From assembly GCF_900105125.1 (NCBI RefSeq), contig NZ_LT629750.1, positions 5,545,001 to 5,609,000 on the forward strand: 64,000 nt of DNA, in the 5' to 3' direction. Within the stretch, counting starts at the first letter, position 1. Each line of letters opens with the position of its first letter. The notes below the pieces were generated by a model. The model ran no database searches, was not told the DNA's origin, and worked only from the letters and a program-made list of their open reading frames with translations. The stretch is from Bradyrhizobium canariense (GTDB taxonomy: Bacteria > Pseudomonadota > Alphaproteobacteria > Rhizobiales > Xanthobacteraceae). The translations under genes were made by a program, and so were the position numbers. Below, piece by piece: positions 1-7,094 of this stretch.

Positions 1-89
1 GGGTTCAGCCCTGCGGGCTGCCCCGGAACGACAGCGCTGAAGAGGCGCGCGTGCATCAAAAACTGCCTGACGGGCAAATCATCAAAAGT

Positions 90-620
90 CTGACCAGTCC
101 TTTGCGCAAAAATATTTCGCTTAACCGTTCGGGCAAATCAGTGCTTTGGCTTCGCGCGTCTCACCGCGGAAGAGGGGCGGCTCGCGATCGTCACGAACGT
201 TGCGGTGGGATGCGGTGGACGCGCGAGTTGCGAAAAGACGAGCGCAGCTTGTCGCGGACGGCGAAGTCGTGTGGTCCTGACGCCCCGACGCTGGCGTCAA
301 GTCGGCGATGATGCTTCGCATCACACCGGCGACGGTGGCAAGAAAGCCCGATCACCGGGGAGAGCACGAAGGAAACCGTTAAAACCATTGCGCAGGAAAT
401 GCCGGGTGTTCCGGTGAGCCTGTGGTGACTAACTCGTGTGCTTTCTACATTTTGCACGCGAGGCTGCGGGTGCAACGGGCACCCGGCGTTTCCTGCGCCC
501 TTCTCGGAGTCGCTGCGCCCCTCTTAGGGTCGCCTGCGCCCCTGTCATCGGAGGGAAAAGACCTTGCACAACTCGGGCGCATCGCGCCGCGAGATCGCGG
601 GCGCGTACTTCTCAGCTTTT
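90..620. repeat. Dispersed intergenic repeat, left copy
   Basis: This non-coding stretch matches the stretch at about 62018-62570 in the same orientation. Shared landmarks are TCGTCACGAACGTTG (near 188), GTGTGGTCCTG (near 270), GGGGAGAGCACG (near 357), AATGCCGGGTGTTCCGG (near 399) and CGAGGCTGCGGGTGCA (near 460). From memory, similar sequence recurs in many copies between genes in Bradyrhizobium and relatives, where short spurious proteins are often annotated on it. Open frames here are arginine- and serine-rich, have no Shine-Dalgarno and show no family motif, so I call no gene. The edges are judged by eye and the function is unknown. Confidence 0.75.
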
Positions 621-630
621 TGAAAATTGA

Positions 631-729
631 ATCAGCGTTGCGGGACGGCTGCTGCTCAATTCGGCCGGCGTGAGTCAAGGCGCCGTCTCGCAACACCTCG
701 AGTCCCTGAAGCAGGCCGGCTGCTCGCTA
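631..729 (+). pseudogene. ArsR-like winged-helix fragment
   Basis: Frame 631 reads a short helix-turn-helix-like peptide containing AGVSQGAVSQHLESLKQAG, which fits the recognition-helix region of ArsR family regulators (pattern SQ-x-AVSQHL-x-x-L-x-x-AG). A stop lies just upstream (628-630). There is no room for the rest of the domain before the 3' end of the converging hydrolase gene at 727. The metal-binding and dimerisation parts are missing. It is best read as a remnant left when the hydrolase region or the adjacent repeat was rearranged. The similarity is short, so a chance match cannot be excluded. Confidence 0.4.
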
Positions 730-1506
730 GGTAGGCTGCCCGGCGGCTTCCAGGATCAGCCGGGCGATCTCGTCGGGATGCGAGATCAACGAGAGATGGC
801 TTGACTTCAGTTCGATGGTCTTGGCGTCCATGCGCTTGGCCATGAAGCGTTCGAGATCAGGATTGATCGTCCGGTCTTCCGTCGAGACCGCGTAGAAACT
901 CGGCTTCGACCGCCACGCCGCCTGCGTGGTCTTGCCCGCCAGCAAGGCCTTGTGAAACGGGTCCTGGACCGCATAGAGCACCTTCGCCTTCGCCTCCGGC
1001 AGATCGCCCGCGAAATCGTGCAGGAACGCAGCCTCGGTGAGGCGGCCTTCATCGCCGTCGAAAACGATCCCGGCGGACGCCGGCGGCGTGGGATATGTCT
1101 TGGCCAACGCGGTGTAGTCCTCGCCGGCATCCGGCGCCCGGGCCGCCACATAGACAAGCGCCGAGACATTGGGGTGCATACCGGCCTCGGTGACGATCAT
1201 TCCCGAAAAGGAATGTCCGACCAGGACGGTCGGGCCGTCCTGCCGCGCGAGCACGCGCTGGGCTGATTCTACCGCCTCGGGCAACGTCGTCAGGGGGTTC
1301 TGCACGGCCGTGGCATTGAGTCCCGCCGCCTGCAATCGCGCGATCACCTCGGACCAGCATGACCCATCGGCGAACAGCCCGTGCACAAGGACGACGTTGC
1401 GCGCCTTCGGCGGAGCGGAGTTTGCAGCCATGCCGCGGGTGGAGATCAGCGAAGCGGCCGCGCCGGCAAGCACTGTGGTTGAGAAGGTACGCCTGTTCAT
1501 CATCAT
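727..1506 (-). CDS. Exported alpha/beta hydrolase
   Basis: A 259-residue protein of the alpha/beta hydrolase fold. Near the N terminus NRRTF followed by a hydrophobic stretch and an Ala-rich cleavage region suggests a twin-arginine type signal peptide, so it probably acts in the periplasm. HGLFADGSCW is the oxyanion-hole strand-loop and GHSFSG is the nucleophile elbow with the catalytic serine. SSHLSLISHP near the C terminus supplies the catalytic histidine. Three ATG codons in a row lie at 1506, 1503 and 1500. I chose 1506 because AAGGAAG sits about 8-9 bases upstream. The frame stays open to 1578 but has no ribosome site there. Substrate unknown. Confidence 0.85.
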   Translation of the reverse strand: MMMNRRTFSTTVLAGAAASLISTRGMAANSAPPKARNVVLVHGLFADGSCWSEVIARLQAAGLNATAVQNPLTTLPEAVESAQRVLARQDGPTVLVGHSFSGMIVTEAGMHPNVSALVYVAARAPDAGEDYTALAKTYPTPPASAGIVFDGDEGRLTEAAFLHDFAGDLPEAKAKVLYAVQDPFHKALLAGKTTQAAWRSKPSFYAVSTEDRTINPDLERFMAKRMDAKTIELKSSHLSLISHPDEIARLILEAAGQPT

Positions 1507-1571
1507 GATCTGTCTTCCTTCTATGGCAGGGTTCTTTGTCAAAAAGGGTTCCAGGCAAAATTCCTCCGGCG

Positions 1572-1597
1572 CGGTCACAGCGGCGACGTGACCGCTG
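1572..1597. promoter_or_regulatory. Overlapping inverted repeats upstream of the hydrolase
   Basis: CGGTCAC (1572-1578) and GTGACCG (1588-1594) form perfect 7-base arms. An overlapping pair CAGCGG (1578-1583) and CCGCTG (1592-1597) shares the site. It lies about 70 bases upstream of the hydrolase start, next to a minus-strand TTGACA (1596-1601). The layout suits a dimeric repressor such as TetR, but no such regulator is adjacent. This is inference from symmetry alone. Confidence 0.3.
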
Positions 1598-1779
1598 TCA
1601 AGATATTGACGTCGTCTTGTCCTTTACCGCTTTTATATCACGCCGATGCAATCCAGTCGCGCAGACCGCCGATGATCCGGGACGCATTGACCGCGTAGCT
1701 TTTCGGACTTCAGGAAGAAGAAACCCGCGATTGGACATATTCGGGCAAACCGATCTGGTTCCGCGCCCGTCCAACGATT

Positions 1780-1800
1780 GTGAGCGTCTTAAGCGCTCAC
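1780..1800 (-). terminator. Stem-loop downstream of the DUF302 gene
   Basis: GTGAGCG (1780-1786) and CGCTCAC (1794-1800) form a perfect 7-bp stem with a 7-base loop, about 80 bases past the DUF302 stop codon. No clear U-run follows on the minus strand, so it may be a weak or factor-assisted terminator or an mRNA end stabiliser. Confidence 0.35.
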
Positions 1801-1882
1801 CTTCTTGATCAGACGTAGCAGGTGGTCATCGAGGCTCTGGGCAACCTTGTCGACCGCCCGCTGCCCAATATTTTCGAGCGTG

Positions 1883-2383
1883 TCAGGCGGTTGCGCCGGT
1901 TGCGAGCACCGCGAGGGCGCGGAGCTTGGCATCGAGCTTGAGAGCTGCGCCGGTCACGTCGTCGTTGTGCAGCCGGCTCATCAAAGACGAGGGCAGGTCA
2001 TAGGCCAGACGCACTTCGCCAGACGGCGTTTGGTAGATCTGGACCCTTATCGGAACGTTGAGGCCGACGCCGGGGTCGTGGGTGATCATGGTCTGAGCGA
2101 TCAGCGGGTTGCCTATGATGTATGATCGGATCTTGGCTTGCACGCCCATCCTGGACAGCCACGCGCCATGGTCGTTGGTCAGGAAGCGCATGAAACCGCT
2201 TCGGCCCTCGTAGGCCCTGATGCGAGCCTCGAAATCGGCCTGGCTGGTCGCCGCTGCGACCTCGCGCGGAATGATGTCGCCGCCCTCGACACTGCCGAGT
2301 TCGGCCTCAAAGGCAGCGACGACGGCCTCGAAGGAACGCGGGCTGGCATGCTCACAGTGCTGAACGGTAAAGCTGTCGATCAT
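1883..2383 (-). CDS. DUF302 family protein
   Basis: A 166-residue protein. The C-terminal half, with an IIGNPLIAQTM segment, a nearby VRLAYDLPSS segment and an Ala-rich helix containing LDAKL, matches the DUF302 domain. DUF302 proteins are small and of unknown biochemical role, sometimes found near sulfur or metal genes. The start at 2383 has AAGAGG about 6 bases upstream. The frame is open further upstream, but that part has no domain character. The gene is divergent from the secreted protein at 2645, with about 260 bases between. No signal peptide is seen from this start, so it is probably cytoplasmic. Confidence 0.75.
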   Translation of the reverse strand: MIDSFTVQHCEHASPRSFEAVVAAFEAELGSVEGGDIIPREVAAATSQADFEARIRAYEGRSGFMRFLTNDHGAWLSRMGVQAKIRSYIIGNPLIAQTMITHDPGVGLNVPIRVQIYQTPSGEVRLAYDLPSSLMSRLHNDDVTGAALKLDAKLRALAVLATGATA

Positions 2384-2644
2384 GTCTGCCTCTTGTTTGT
2401 CTGCCGCATCGTCGTCGCGATCAATGTTGATCGGCTCGACTTGTACCATCACGCGCGAGGAGCCAGCTATCATGTGAATGTGTGATGGAAACGGCTTCGA
2501 CAGCGTGGCCAGACTTCGGTTCCGCGATGAGATGTCGATCTCGCCAGCAAGGAGATGAGAATGGCGAACGCTAACCAACACGCCATGGGCCGCCGACTGG
2601 ATCGCAGGGACTGGCGTTCATCGCGTGATCAAAGGATAGTGAGC

Positions 2645-3178
2645 ATGCAAAAGACGTTCTTCGCAGCCGCCTTCGCCGTGGCAGCTCTTGTCGCGGGATC
2701 GGCGGTCGCCGCACCCGGCACCTACAAGGATCCGCTGGACGCTCCGACCTTGAATAGGATCGGCTCGCAATTCAGCCGGCTGATGGAATTGGCGAATCGG
2801 CACGATATCAAAGCCATCCATGAGATGTTCTGGCAGTCGCCGTCAGCCCTGTTGGTCGCGAAGAGTGCGATTCCTTCCGAAGGTAACTGGGCTGGATATT
2901 GGGGTAATGATGCCATCGACCAGAAGCTCAGTGATATCGCCGCATCCGGTGGCGTCGTGCTCACACCCGACCTTTCCAGGCTCAAGGTGGTCGGACGGAC
3001 CGATAGATGGGCTGAATCCTATGCTCCGGTGAACATTACGGTGTCCTATGCCGGACAGGACGGCACGCCCAAGCCGTTTCTGCTGATCGTCGAGTGGATC
3101 AAGGTCGCGAAGGAATGGAAGATTGCGTCCGAGATTATCCTGCCGGTGCCACCGCCGCCCACTTCATTGGCTAAGTAG
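2645..3178 (+). CDS. Secreted NTF2/SnoaL-like protein
   Basis: A 177-residue protein with a textbook Sec signal peptide: MQK, a hydrophobic core, then an AVAAPG cleavage region. The mature part (an N-terminal helix with the segment NRHDIKAIHEMF, then beta strands ending in KEWKIASEIILP) has the pattern of the NTF2-like cone fold used by SnoaL and ketosteroid-isomerase relatives. No catalytic residue can be assigned. Start 2645 has AAAGGA 8 bases upstream. An in-frame ATG at 2561 has an even better AAGGAG 6 bases upstream, but it would put 28 charged residues before the signal peptide. The gene converges on the AraC gene 31 bases downstream. Confidence 0.7.
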   Translation: MQKTFFAAAFAVAALVAGSAVAAPGTYKDPLDAPTLNRIGSQFSRLMELANRHDIKAIHEMFWQSPSALLVAKSAIPSEGNWAGYWGNDAIDQKLSDIAASGGVVLTPDLSRLKVVGRTDRWAESYAPVNITVSYAGQDGTPKPFLLIVEWIKVAKEWKIASEIILPVPPPPTSLAK

Positions 3179-3209
3179 GCCGATAGCTGCCCGGCAATAT
3201 ACCCCACCG

Positions 3210-4274
3210 TCATCTCGTACCTTCCGTCAGCTCGCAAGCTGAGCGGAAATTAGATGGCGCCCGGCCAGTCCACTTCCTGAAGGCCTTACGAAAGCTTGTC
3301 GCGTCGGCGAAGCCGACTCTCTCGGCCACTTGCTTAATGCCCAAATGGGTGTTCTCCAGGAGTTCGGTGGCCACGGCTTGCCGCATCCCATCGACGATCG
3401 ATTGATAGGACAGTCCCTCATCTGCCAGATGGCGGTGAAGGGTTCGCAGCGACAGGCCTAACTCCTGCACAATTTCACCAGCGGTGGGGAATCGCTTGGG
3501 GCTATTGAGGCAGGCGATCCGGATCTTTCGAACGAGGTCGGATTCGCCAGGCCCCTCGGTCAGCATGACGGCACACACCTGCTCACATATTTTGCTTGTG
3601 ATCGGATTGGCGTTTGGACACCCCCGTTCCAGGACGTCGGCGTGGAAATGCCATTCCATCCTGTCCGCGTTGAAGTCGATTGGACAGTTGAACAATCGCT
3701 CATAGTTGCGCCAGTGGATCGGTGGGGAAAAGGGAAAGATCATCCGCGTTGACGGAAACGGTGTCTCGAGTACGCGACCAAACAGCGACGTCATGGAGCT
3801 CCGCCAGAATTCGGCGACAAATGGCAAGAGCTCGCCGAGCGTGTCGAAACCGTGACTGCGCAGGATCGCGGTCTGTCCCTCGATCCGGAAACTTATTTGC
3901 TTGACCACCGGTCCCGCCATCGTGACGTGCTCGAGCGAAAACATCAACGCGTCACCGAAAGTGAGACTGCTCACCATGGCGTAGCCGTAGATTCCGAAGT
4001 CGCTGATTCTTTGGCGGGCACCGGCCAGAAGCCCGATATCGGAGCGCTTGGTAAGGGCGTTCGCGTTTCTATAAATCGCAAGACGCTGGCGATGTGAAAT
4101 ACGGGCGCGGACATCCTCAAGCTGGGACACGCTTACGCCGGTTCGCGCAAAAAGATCCTTTACCGACACGCCCTGCGACCCGAGTTCGGCGGCGAGCGCT
4201 CCCAGCCCAAGAAGGCTCTGGGTCGCAGCGTCCGAGTTACTGGACAGCGGCGAGATGATCTTGATCGCTTTCAT
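3210..4274 (-). CDS. AraC family transcriptional regulator (OruR/ArgR-like layout)
   Basis: A 354-residue regulator. The N-terminal about 190 residues match the arabinose-binding-like domain found in OruR/VirF-type AraC proteins. The C-terminal about 80 residues carry the two helix-turn-helix motifs: AGEIVQELGLSLRTLHRHL, then IKQVAERVGFADATSFRKAF and the usual WTGRAPSNFR end. Start 4274 begins MKAIKI after a purine-rich stretch. It is transcribed away from the kinase remnant and FixJ-type regulator upstream. The inducer and targets are unknown. The divergent region 4275-4429 shows no other gene. Confidence 0.88.
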   Translation of the reverse strand: MKAIKIISPLSSNSDAATQSLLGLGALAAELGSQGVSVKDLFARTGVSVSQLEDVRARISHRQRLAIYRNANALTKRSDIGLLAGARQRISDFGIYGYAMVSSLTFGDALMFSLEHVTMAGPVVKQISFRIEGQTAILRSHGFDTLGELLPFVAEFWRSSMTSLFGRVLETPFPSTRMIFPFSPPIHWRNYERLFNCPIDFNADRMEWHFHADVLERGCPNANPITSKICEQVCAVMLTEGPGESDLVRKIRIACLNSPKRFPTAGEIVQELGLSLRTLHRHLADEGLSYQSIVDGMRQAVATELLENTHLGIKQVAERVGFADATSFRKAFRKWTGRAPSNFRSACELTEGTR

Positions 4275-4429
4275 GGCCGTTCCGGCCTTTTGGGGTTTAA
4301 AAGTTTAGGATAGCGCCGTTTGGCAGCTTTTGACATCATAATTGGCATACATCGACATTGCGACCGTCTGACCTCGGCCCAAATATCGTTTCAACAAATG
4401 AACGAAGCCGCAGCTGATTATTTAGCTCC

Positions 4430-4590
4430 GGTCGGGCGAGGGATGCGGCTGACCGCGTATTGATGCAGCAAGTTCTTGTTAATCCGGTCTGTATCGAGGC
4501 CATGACGGTCGGCTGCGAACTACCAAAATCGAGACCGGCGGAGCAACGCTCACGTTCATGCTTTCCGCGCATACGAGTACGTCGCAATGA
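4430..4590 (+). pseudogene. Remnant of a FixL-type histidine kinase
   Basis: Two pieces of a kinase ATPase domain are readable. Frame 4445-4504 gives DRVLMQQVLVNPVCIEAM, which closely tracks the N-box of FixL-type kinases (DRVQIQQVLVNLxRNAIEAM). A second frame, 4531-4590, gives ETGGATLTFMLSA, the usual C-terminal end (GGATFxFxLPA), and stops with a TGA that overlaps the ATG of the next gene (ATGA at 4587-4590). About 60-70 codons that should hold the G1, F and G2 boxes are missing between them, and the frames differ. A possible H-box trace (frame 4398, ADYLAPVGRGMRL) lies just upstream but is weak. The kinase is dead and its regulator partner survives. Confidence 0.65.
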
Positions 4591-5234
4591 TTGCGGAAGA
4601 GCGGATCGTCTTCATCGTGGATGACGACCAACACATGCGCGAAACGCTCTGTGAACTCTTGACGCCCCTGGGTTTGCGCGCTCTCGCGTTTGGGTCTGCC
4701 GCCGAGTACGGCGACTTTCCGAGGCCCGACCTCCCCGCCTGCCTGGTTCTGGACGTCGAACTCCCTGATATCAAAGGCCTGGAGTTTCAAGAGCAGATTG
4801 CCGATGGAGATCACCCACCCATCGTATTCATTACCGGACATGGCGATATTCCGTCTTCGGTGCGGGCGATGAAGGGCGGGGCCATCGATTTTCTAACCAA
4901 ACCGTTCCGCCAGTCGGAACTGATGGAGGCAATCCATGCAGCGATCGGTCTGGATCGCGTATCCCGCTTGGAGAGAGCGAAACTAGCCAAGCTGCGACAA
5001 CGTTTTTCCAGTCTCACCCCCCGTGAACGCGAAGTGCTGCCGTTGGTTGCCAGTGGCCTGCTTAACAAGCAGGCGGCAGCGGAACTCGGAATCAGTGAGG
5101 TGACGCTTCAGATCCACCGCAGCAAGATTATGCAAAAGATGAAGGCCGCGTCGCTGGCCGATCTCGTCAGGATTGCCGAGAAGCTGGAAATACCAATCAC
5201 CCATTCTCGGCATGCCGGAATGGTTTCGAAATGA
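4587..5234 (+). CDS. FixJ/TtrR-type response regulator (orphan)
   Basis: A 215-residue two-component regulator. The receiver (about 5-120) has the acidic pair in VDDDQ, phospho-acceptor Asp56 in LVLDVELPD, the Thr in FITGHGD and the Lys in LTKPF. The C terminus (about 147-205) is a LuxR/FixJ helix-turn-helix with LTPREREVLPLVASG. No Shine-Dalgarno is seen. The ATG overlaps the stop of the decayed kinase upstream, a classic translationally coupled arrangement. With that kinase destroyed, phosphorylation would have to come from another kinase or the gene may itself be drifting, although its frame and key residues are intact. Confidence 0.85.
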   Translation: MIAEERIVFIVDDDQHMRETLCELLTPLGLRALAFGSAAEYGDFPRPDLPACLVLDVELPDIKGLEFQEQIADGDHPPIVFITGHGDIPSSVRAMKGGAIDFLTKPFRQSELMEAIHAAIGLDRVSRLERAKLAKLRQRFSSLTPREREVLPLVASGLLNKQAAAELGISEVTLQIHRSKIMQKMKAASLADLVRIAEKLEIPITHSRHAGMVSK

Positions 5235-5431
5235 TGGGTTCTTCTGATCATAGCAGATGATCTTATCACTCGAGAATATCGGCCCTTCCTGTGGCAGCCG
5301 GAGCGGTCCTAGCCTCGTTCAGCGGCTATCGATTGGTCCCAAAGAGTCGATACGTTTTTCACGGCTGATGACTGATAAACGCGACAACGATGACGTTAAT
5401 GCGCGGCAGCTTATAGAGGCGTGTTCGTTGA

Positions 5432-5584
5432 CGCTTTGAGGTCGATGAAAAGGTGATCCAAATCGTCGGCAGCAAGGATATCTTGCAGGCGGTTATTGCC
5501 GGGAAACAGACCGCGAACGAGAGTGTTCGCGGTTCTGTTTTGAATGGTGGCAATTGGCGCACCCGACACGATTCGAACGTGTGA
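5432..5584 (+). pseudogene. C-terminal remnant resembling a recombinase that ends in tRNA-Arg
   Basis: From 5432 an open frame reads [19 protein letters not shown] and then a tail ending WRTRHDSNV, with its stop at 5582-5584 inside the tRNA gene. This resembles, from memory, the C-terminal tails of rhizobial recombinase or integrase genes whose 3' ends overlap tRNA genes. A stop lies immediately upstream (5429-5431). The preceding sequence in another frame (NARQLIEACSLTL, ending 5439) may be the shifted continuation. No catalytic domain is present. If the reading is right, an integrated element was mostly lost here. The match is not verified by a search. Confidence 0.45.
5504..5541 (-). terminator. 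Terminator hairpin for tRNA-Arg
   Basis: AAACAGA-CCGCGAAC (5504-5518) pairs with GTTCGCGG-TTCTGTTT (5525-5540) around a 6-base loop. The stem is strong and is flanked by A-rich and T-rich ends, so it reads as an intrinsic terminator on either strand. It begins 14 bases past the 3' end of the minus-strand tRNA. Confidence 0.65.
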
Positions 5585-5631
5585 CCTTTGCCTTCGGAGG
5601 GCAACGCTCTATCCAGCTGAGCTACGGGTGC
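5555..5631 (-). tRNA. tRNA-Arg(CCG)
   Basis: Read on the minus strand the sequence folds as a full cloverleaf: acceptor GCACCCG with CGGGTGC, D arm with GCTC/GAGC, anticodon stem TTGCC/GGCAA with loop CTCCGAA (anticodon CCG, reading CGG), T arm ACACG-TTCGAAT-CGTGT, discriminator G and an encoded CCA. It has 77 bases including CCA. A hairpin terminator follows, and a recombinase-like reading frame overlaps its 3' half, which suggests use as an integration site. Confidence 0.95.
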
Positions 5632-5737
5632 GTTGGGGTTGATTTAGCCGATTGGCTGCGGCTCGGCAACGGCCATGCGAGCGTGGGCGGGACGGCGTTC
5701 GCGGCAAGTATGGCACATTCGGGCCTGTCGACGGGCC

Positions 5738-6142
5738 TCAAGCCGGGACGATCACCTTGCCGATCGGCCAGAGTGCTATTCCCGCGAGCTTCAGATGGGC
5801 CCAGGCGAAGGGGATGCCGATGATCGTCACAGCGAGCGCAATCGCCGTAATCAGATGTCCGAGCGCCAGCCACCAGCCCGCAAGCACCAGCCAGATCAAA
5901 TTGCCGATCAGGCCCAGTGGCCCGGTGCCGATATCAGATTGGCCGGTCAGGGTGTCGCGGTTGACGGCCCGTTGCCCGAACGGGAGCAACGTATAGGCCG
6001 CGATATTGAAGGCGGCTCTCGCCCAGGGCAGGCCGATGATCGTGATGGCCATGATGACGGCCGCGACCAGCCAGCCCGCGGCCATCCATACACCGCCGAA
6101 GAGAATCCAGAGGACGTTCAGCAAGATCGAAACGGCTGGCAT
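5738..6142 (-). CDS. YccF family inner-membrane protein
   Basis: A 134-residue hydrophobic protein with two YccF repeats. Each has a membrane segment rich in Trp and Leu followed by TIIGLP or TIIGIP and then an LPFG- or WPIG-type end ([10 protein letters not shown] in the first, [10 protein letters not shown] in the second). Four membrane segments are predicted by eye. The family is widespread and has no established biochemical role. Start 6142 removes ten polar residues that would otherwise precede the first membrane helix. The ribosome site is weak. It stands alone between tRNA-Arg and the divergent AhpD-like gene. Confidence 0.8.
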   Translation of the reverse strand: MPAVSILLNVLWILFGGVWMAAGWLVAAVIMAITIIGLPWARAAFNIAAYTLLPFGQRAVNRDTLTGQSDIGTGPLGLIGNLIWLVLAGWWLALGHLITAIALAVTIIGIPFAWAHLKLAGIALWPIGKVIVPA

Positions 6143-6417
6143 GCGAGGCTCTGAAATTGGTGTGCGGCGCATCGCGCCGGCGACGGCTCGAAGGCACTAT
6201 ATAAGCACGTCTTTATATAAGCACATAGGCGTTCCCGCCTACCGGCGATCATGAGCCGGACACGGATCGGGCAGGGAATCGCGGGTCCCAGCCTTGCGCT
6301 TGGCAGCGCTGGCCCCATTGAACCAATCTCACGCCACGATAATCTTGGCATGAGAACAAGAAGCGGCCATGCAGGCCAGCAAACGCGGCGGAAGTCCGCG
6401 AGGTCAGGGAGAGAAAA

Positions 6418-7056
6418 ATGAAAAAACTGCTTGCCGCTGCCTGTATGGCGGCTCTGTTCGCCATGCCGCAGGTGAGCCGCGCGGAAGACATCACCCGCTT
6501 TGCGCCGCTGAAACCCGACGAACTGTCGCCGGCCCAAAAAGCATGGGCTGACATGATTGCGGTGCCGCCGCGCAACGCGAAATTCGGCGCGCCGCCCTAC
6601 CGCGCCTATATCCGCAACCCCGAACTGGCGCCGCGGCTGTCGGCGCTGTCGGATTATCTGCGTTGGAACACCACGCTGCCCGCGCGCTTGAGCGAATTCG
6701 CCATTCTGATCACCGCCCGCCAGTGGACCGCGCAATATGAATGGTTCGCCCATTATCCACTCGCGCTCAAAGCCGGTCTCGATCCGAAGATCCTGGGCGA
6801 TGTCGCGGCCGGCCGGCGCCCCGAGAACATGCGGGAGGATGAAGCCGCGCTTTACGATCTCGCCGCCGCGCTCTATCGCGACAAGAAGGTCAGCGATACC
6901 GTTTATAAAGCCGCGGTCGACAGGTTCGGCGAACGCGGTGTGATGGATATCATCGGCATCATCGGCTATTACGATCTGGTCTCGATGACGCTGATCACCA
7001 TGCAGGCGGGCGCCCCGAACGACAGCGTGCCGCCGCTGCCGGCGTTGTCGAAATAG
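6418..7056 (+). CDS. Secreted carboxymuconolactone decarboxylase (AhpD-like) family protein
   Basis: A 212-residue protein with a Sec signal peptide (MKKLL, hydrophobic core, SRAED). The mature part has the all-helical CMD/AhpD pattern: RLSEFAILITARQWTAQYEWFAH and, near the end, FGERGVMDIIGIIGYYDLVSM. The CxxC pair of redox-active AhpD is absent, so peroxidase-type chemistry is unlikely. Many proteins of this family have no defined substrate. AGGGAGAG lies 6-8 bases before the ATG. It converges on the GGDEF-EAL gene 38 bases downstream. Confidence 0.82.
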   Translation: MKKLLAAACMAALFAMPQVSRAEDITRFAPLKPDELSPAQKAWADMIAVPPRNAKFGAPPYRAYIRNPELAPRLSALSDYLRWNTTLPARLSEFAILITARQWTAQYEWFAHYPLALKAGLDPKILGDVAAGRRPENMREDEAALYDLAAALYRDKKVSDTVYKAAVDRFGERGVMDIIGIIGYYDLVSMTLITMQAGAPNDSVPPLPALSK

Positions 7057-7094
7057 GCTATTGGAGATGTGAAGCGGCCGGGCGTACGCGCTCG

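Noticed and set aside
191..475. Short minus-strand frame in the left repeat (and its relative at 62207-62488)
   Set aside because: Both lie in the dispersed repeat and resemble spurious proteins often annotated there. No ribosome site or domain is present.
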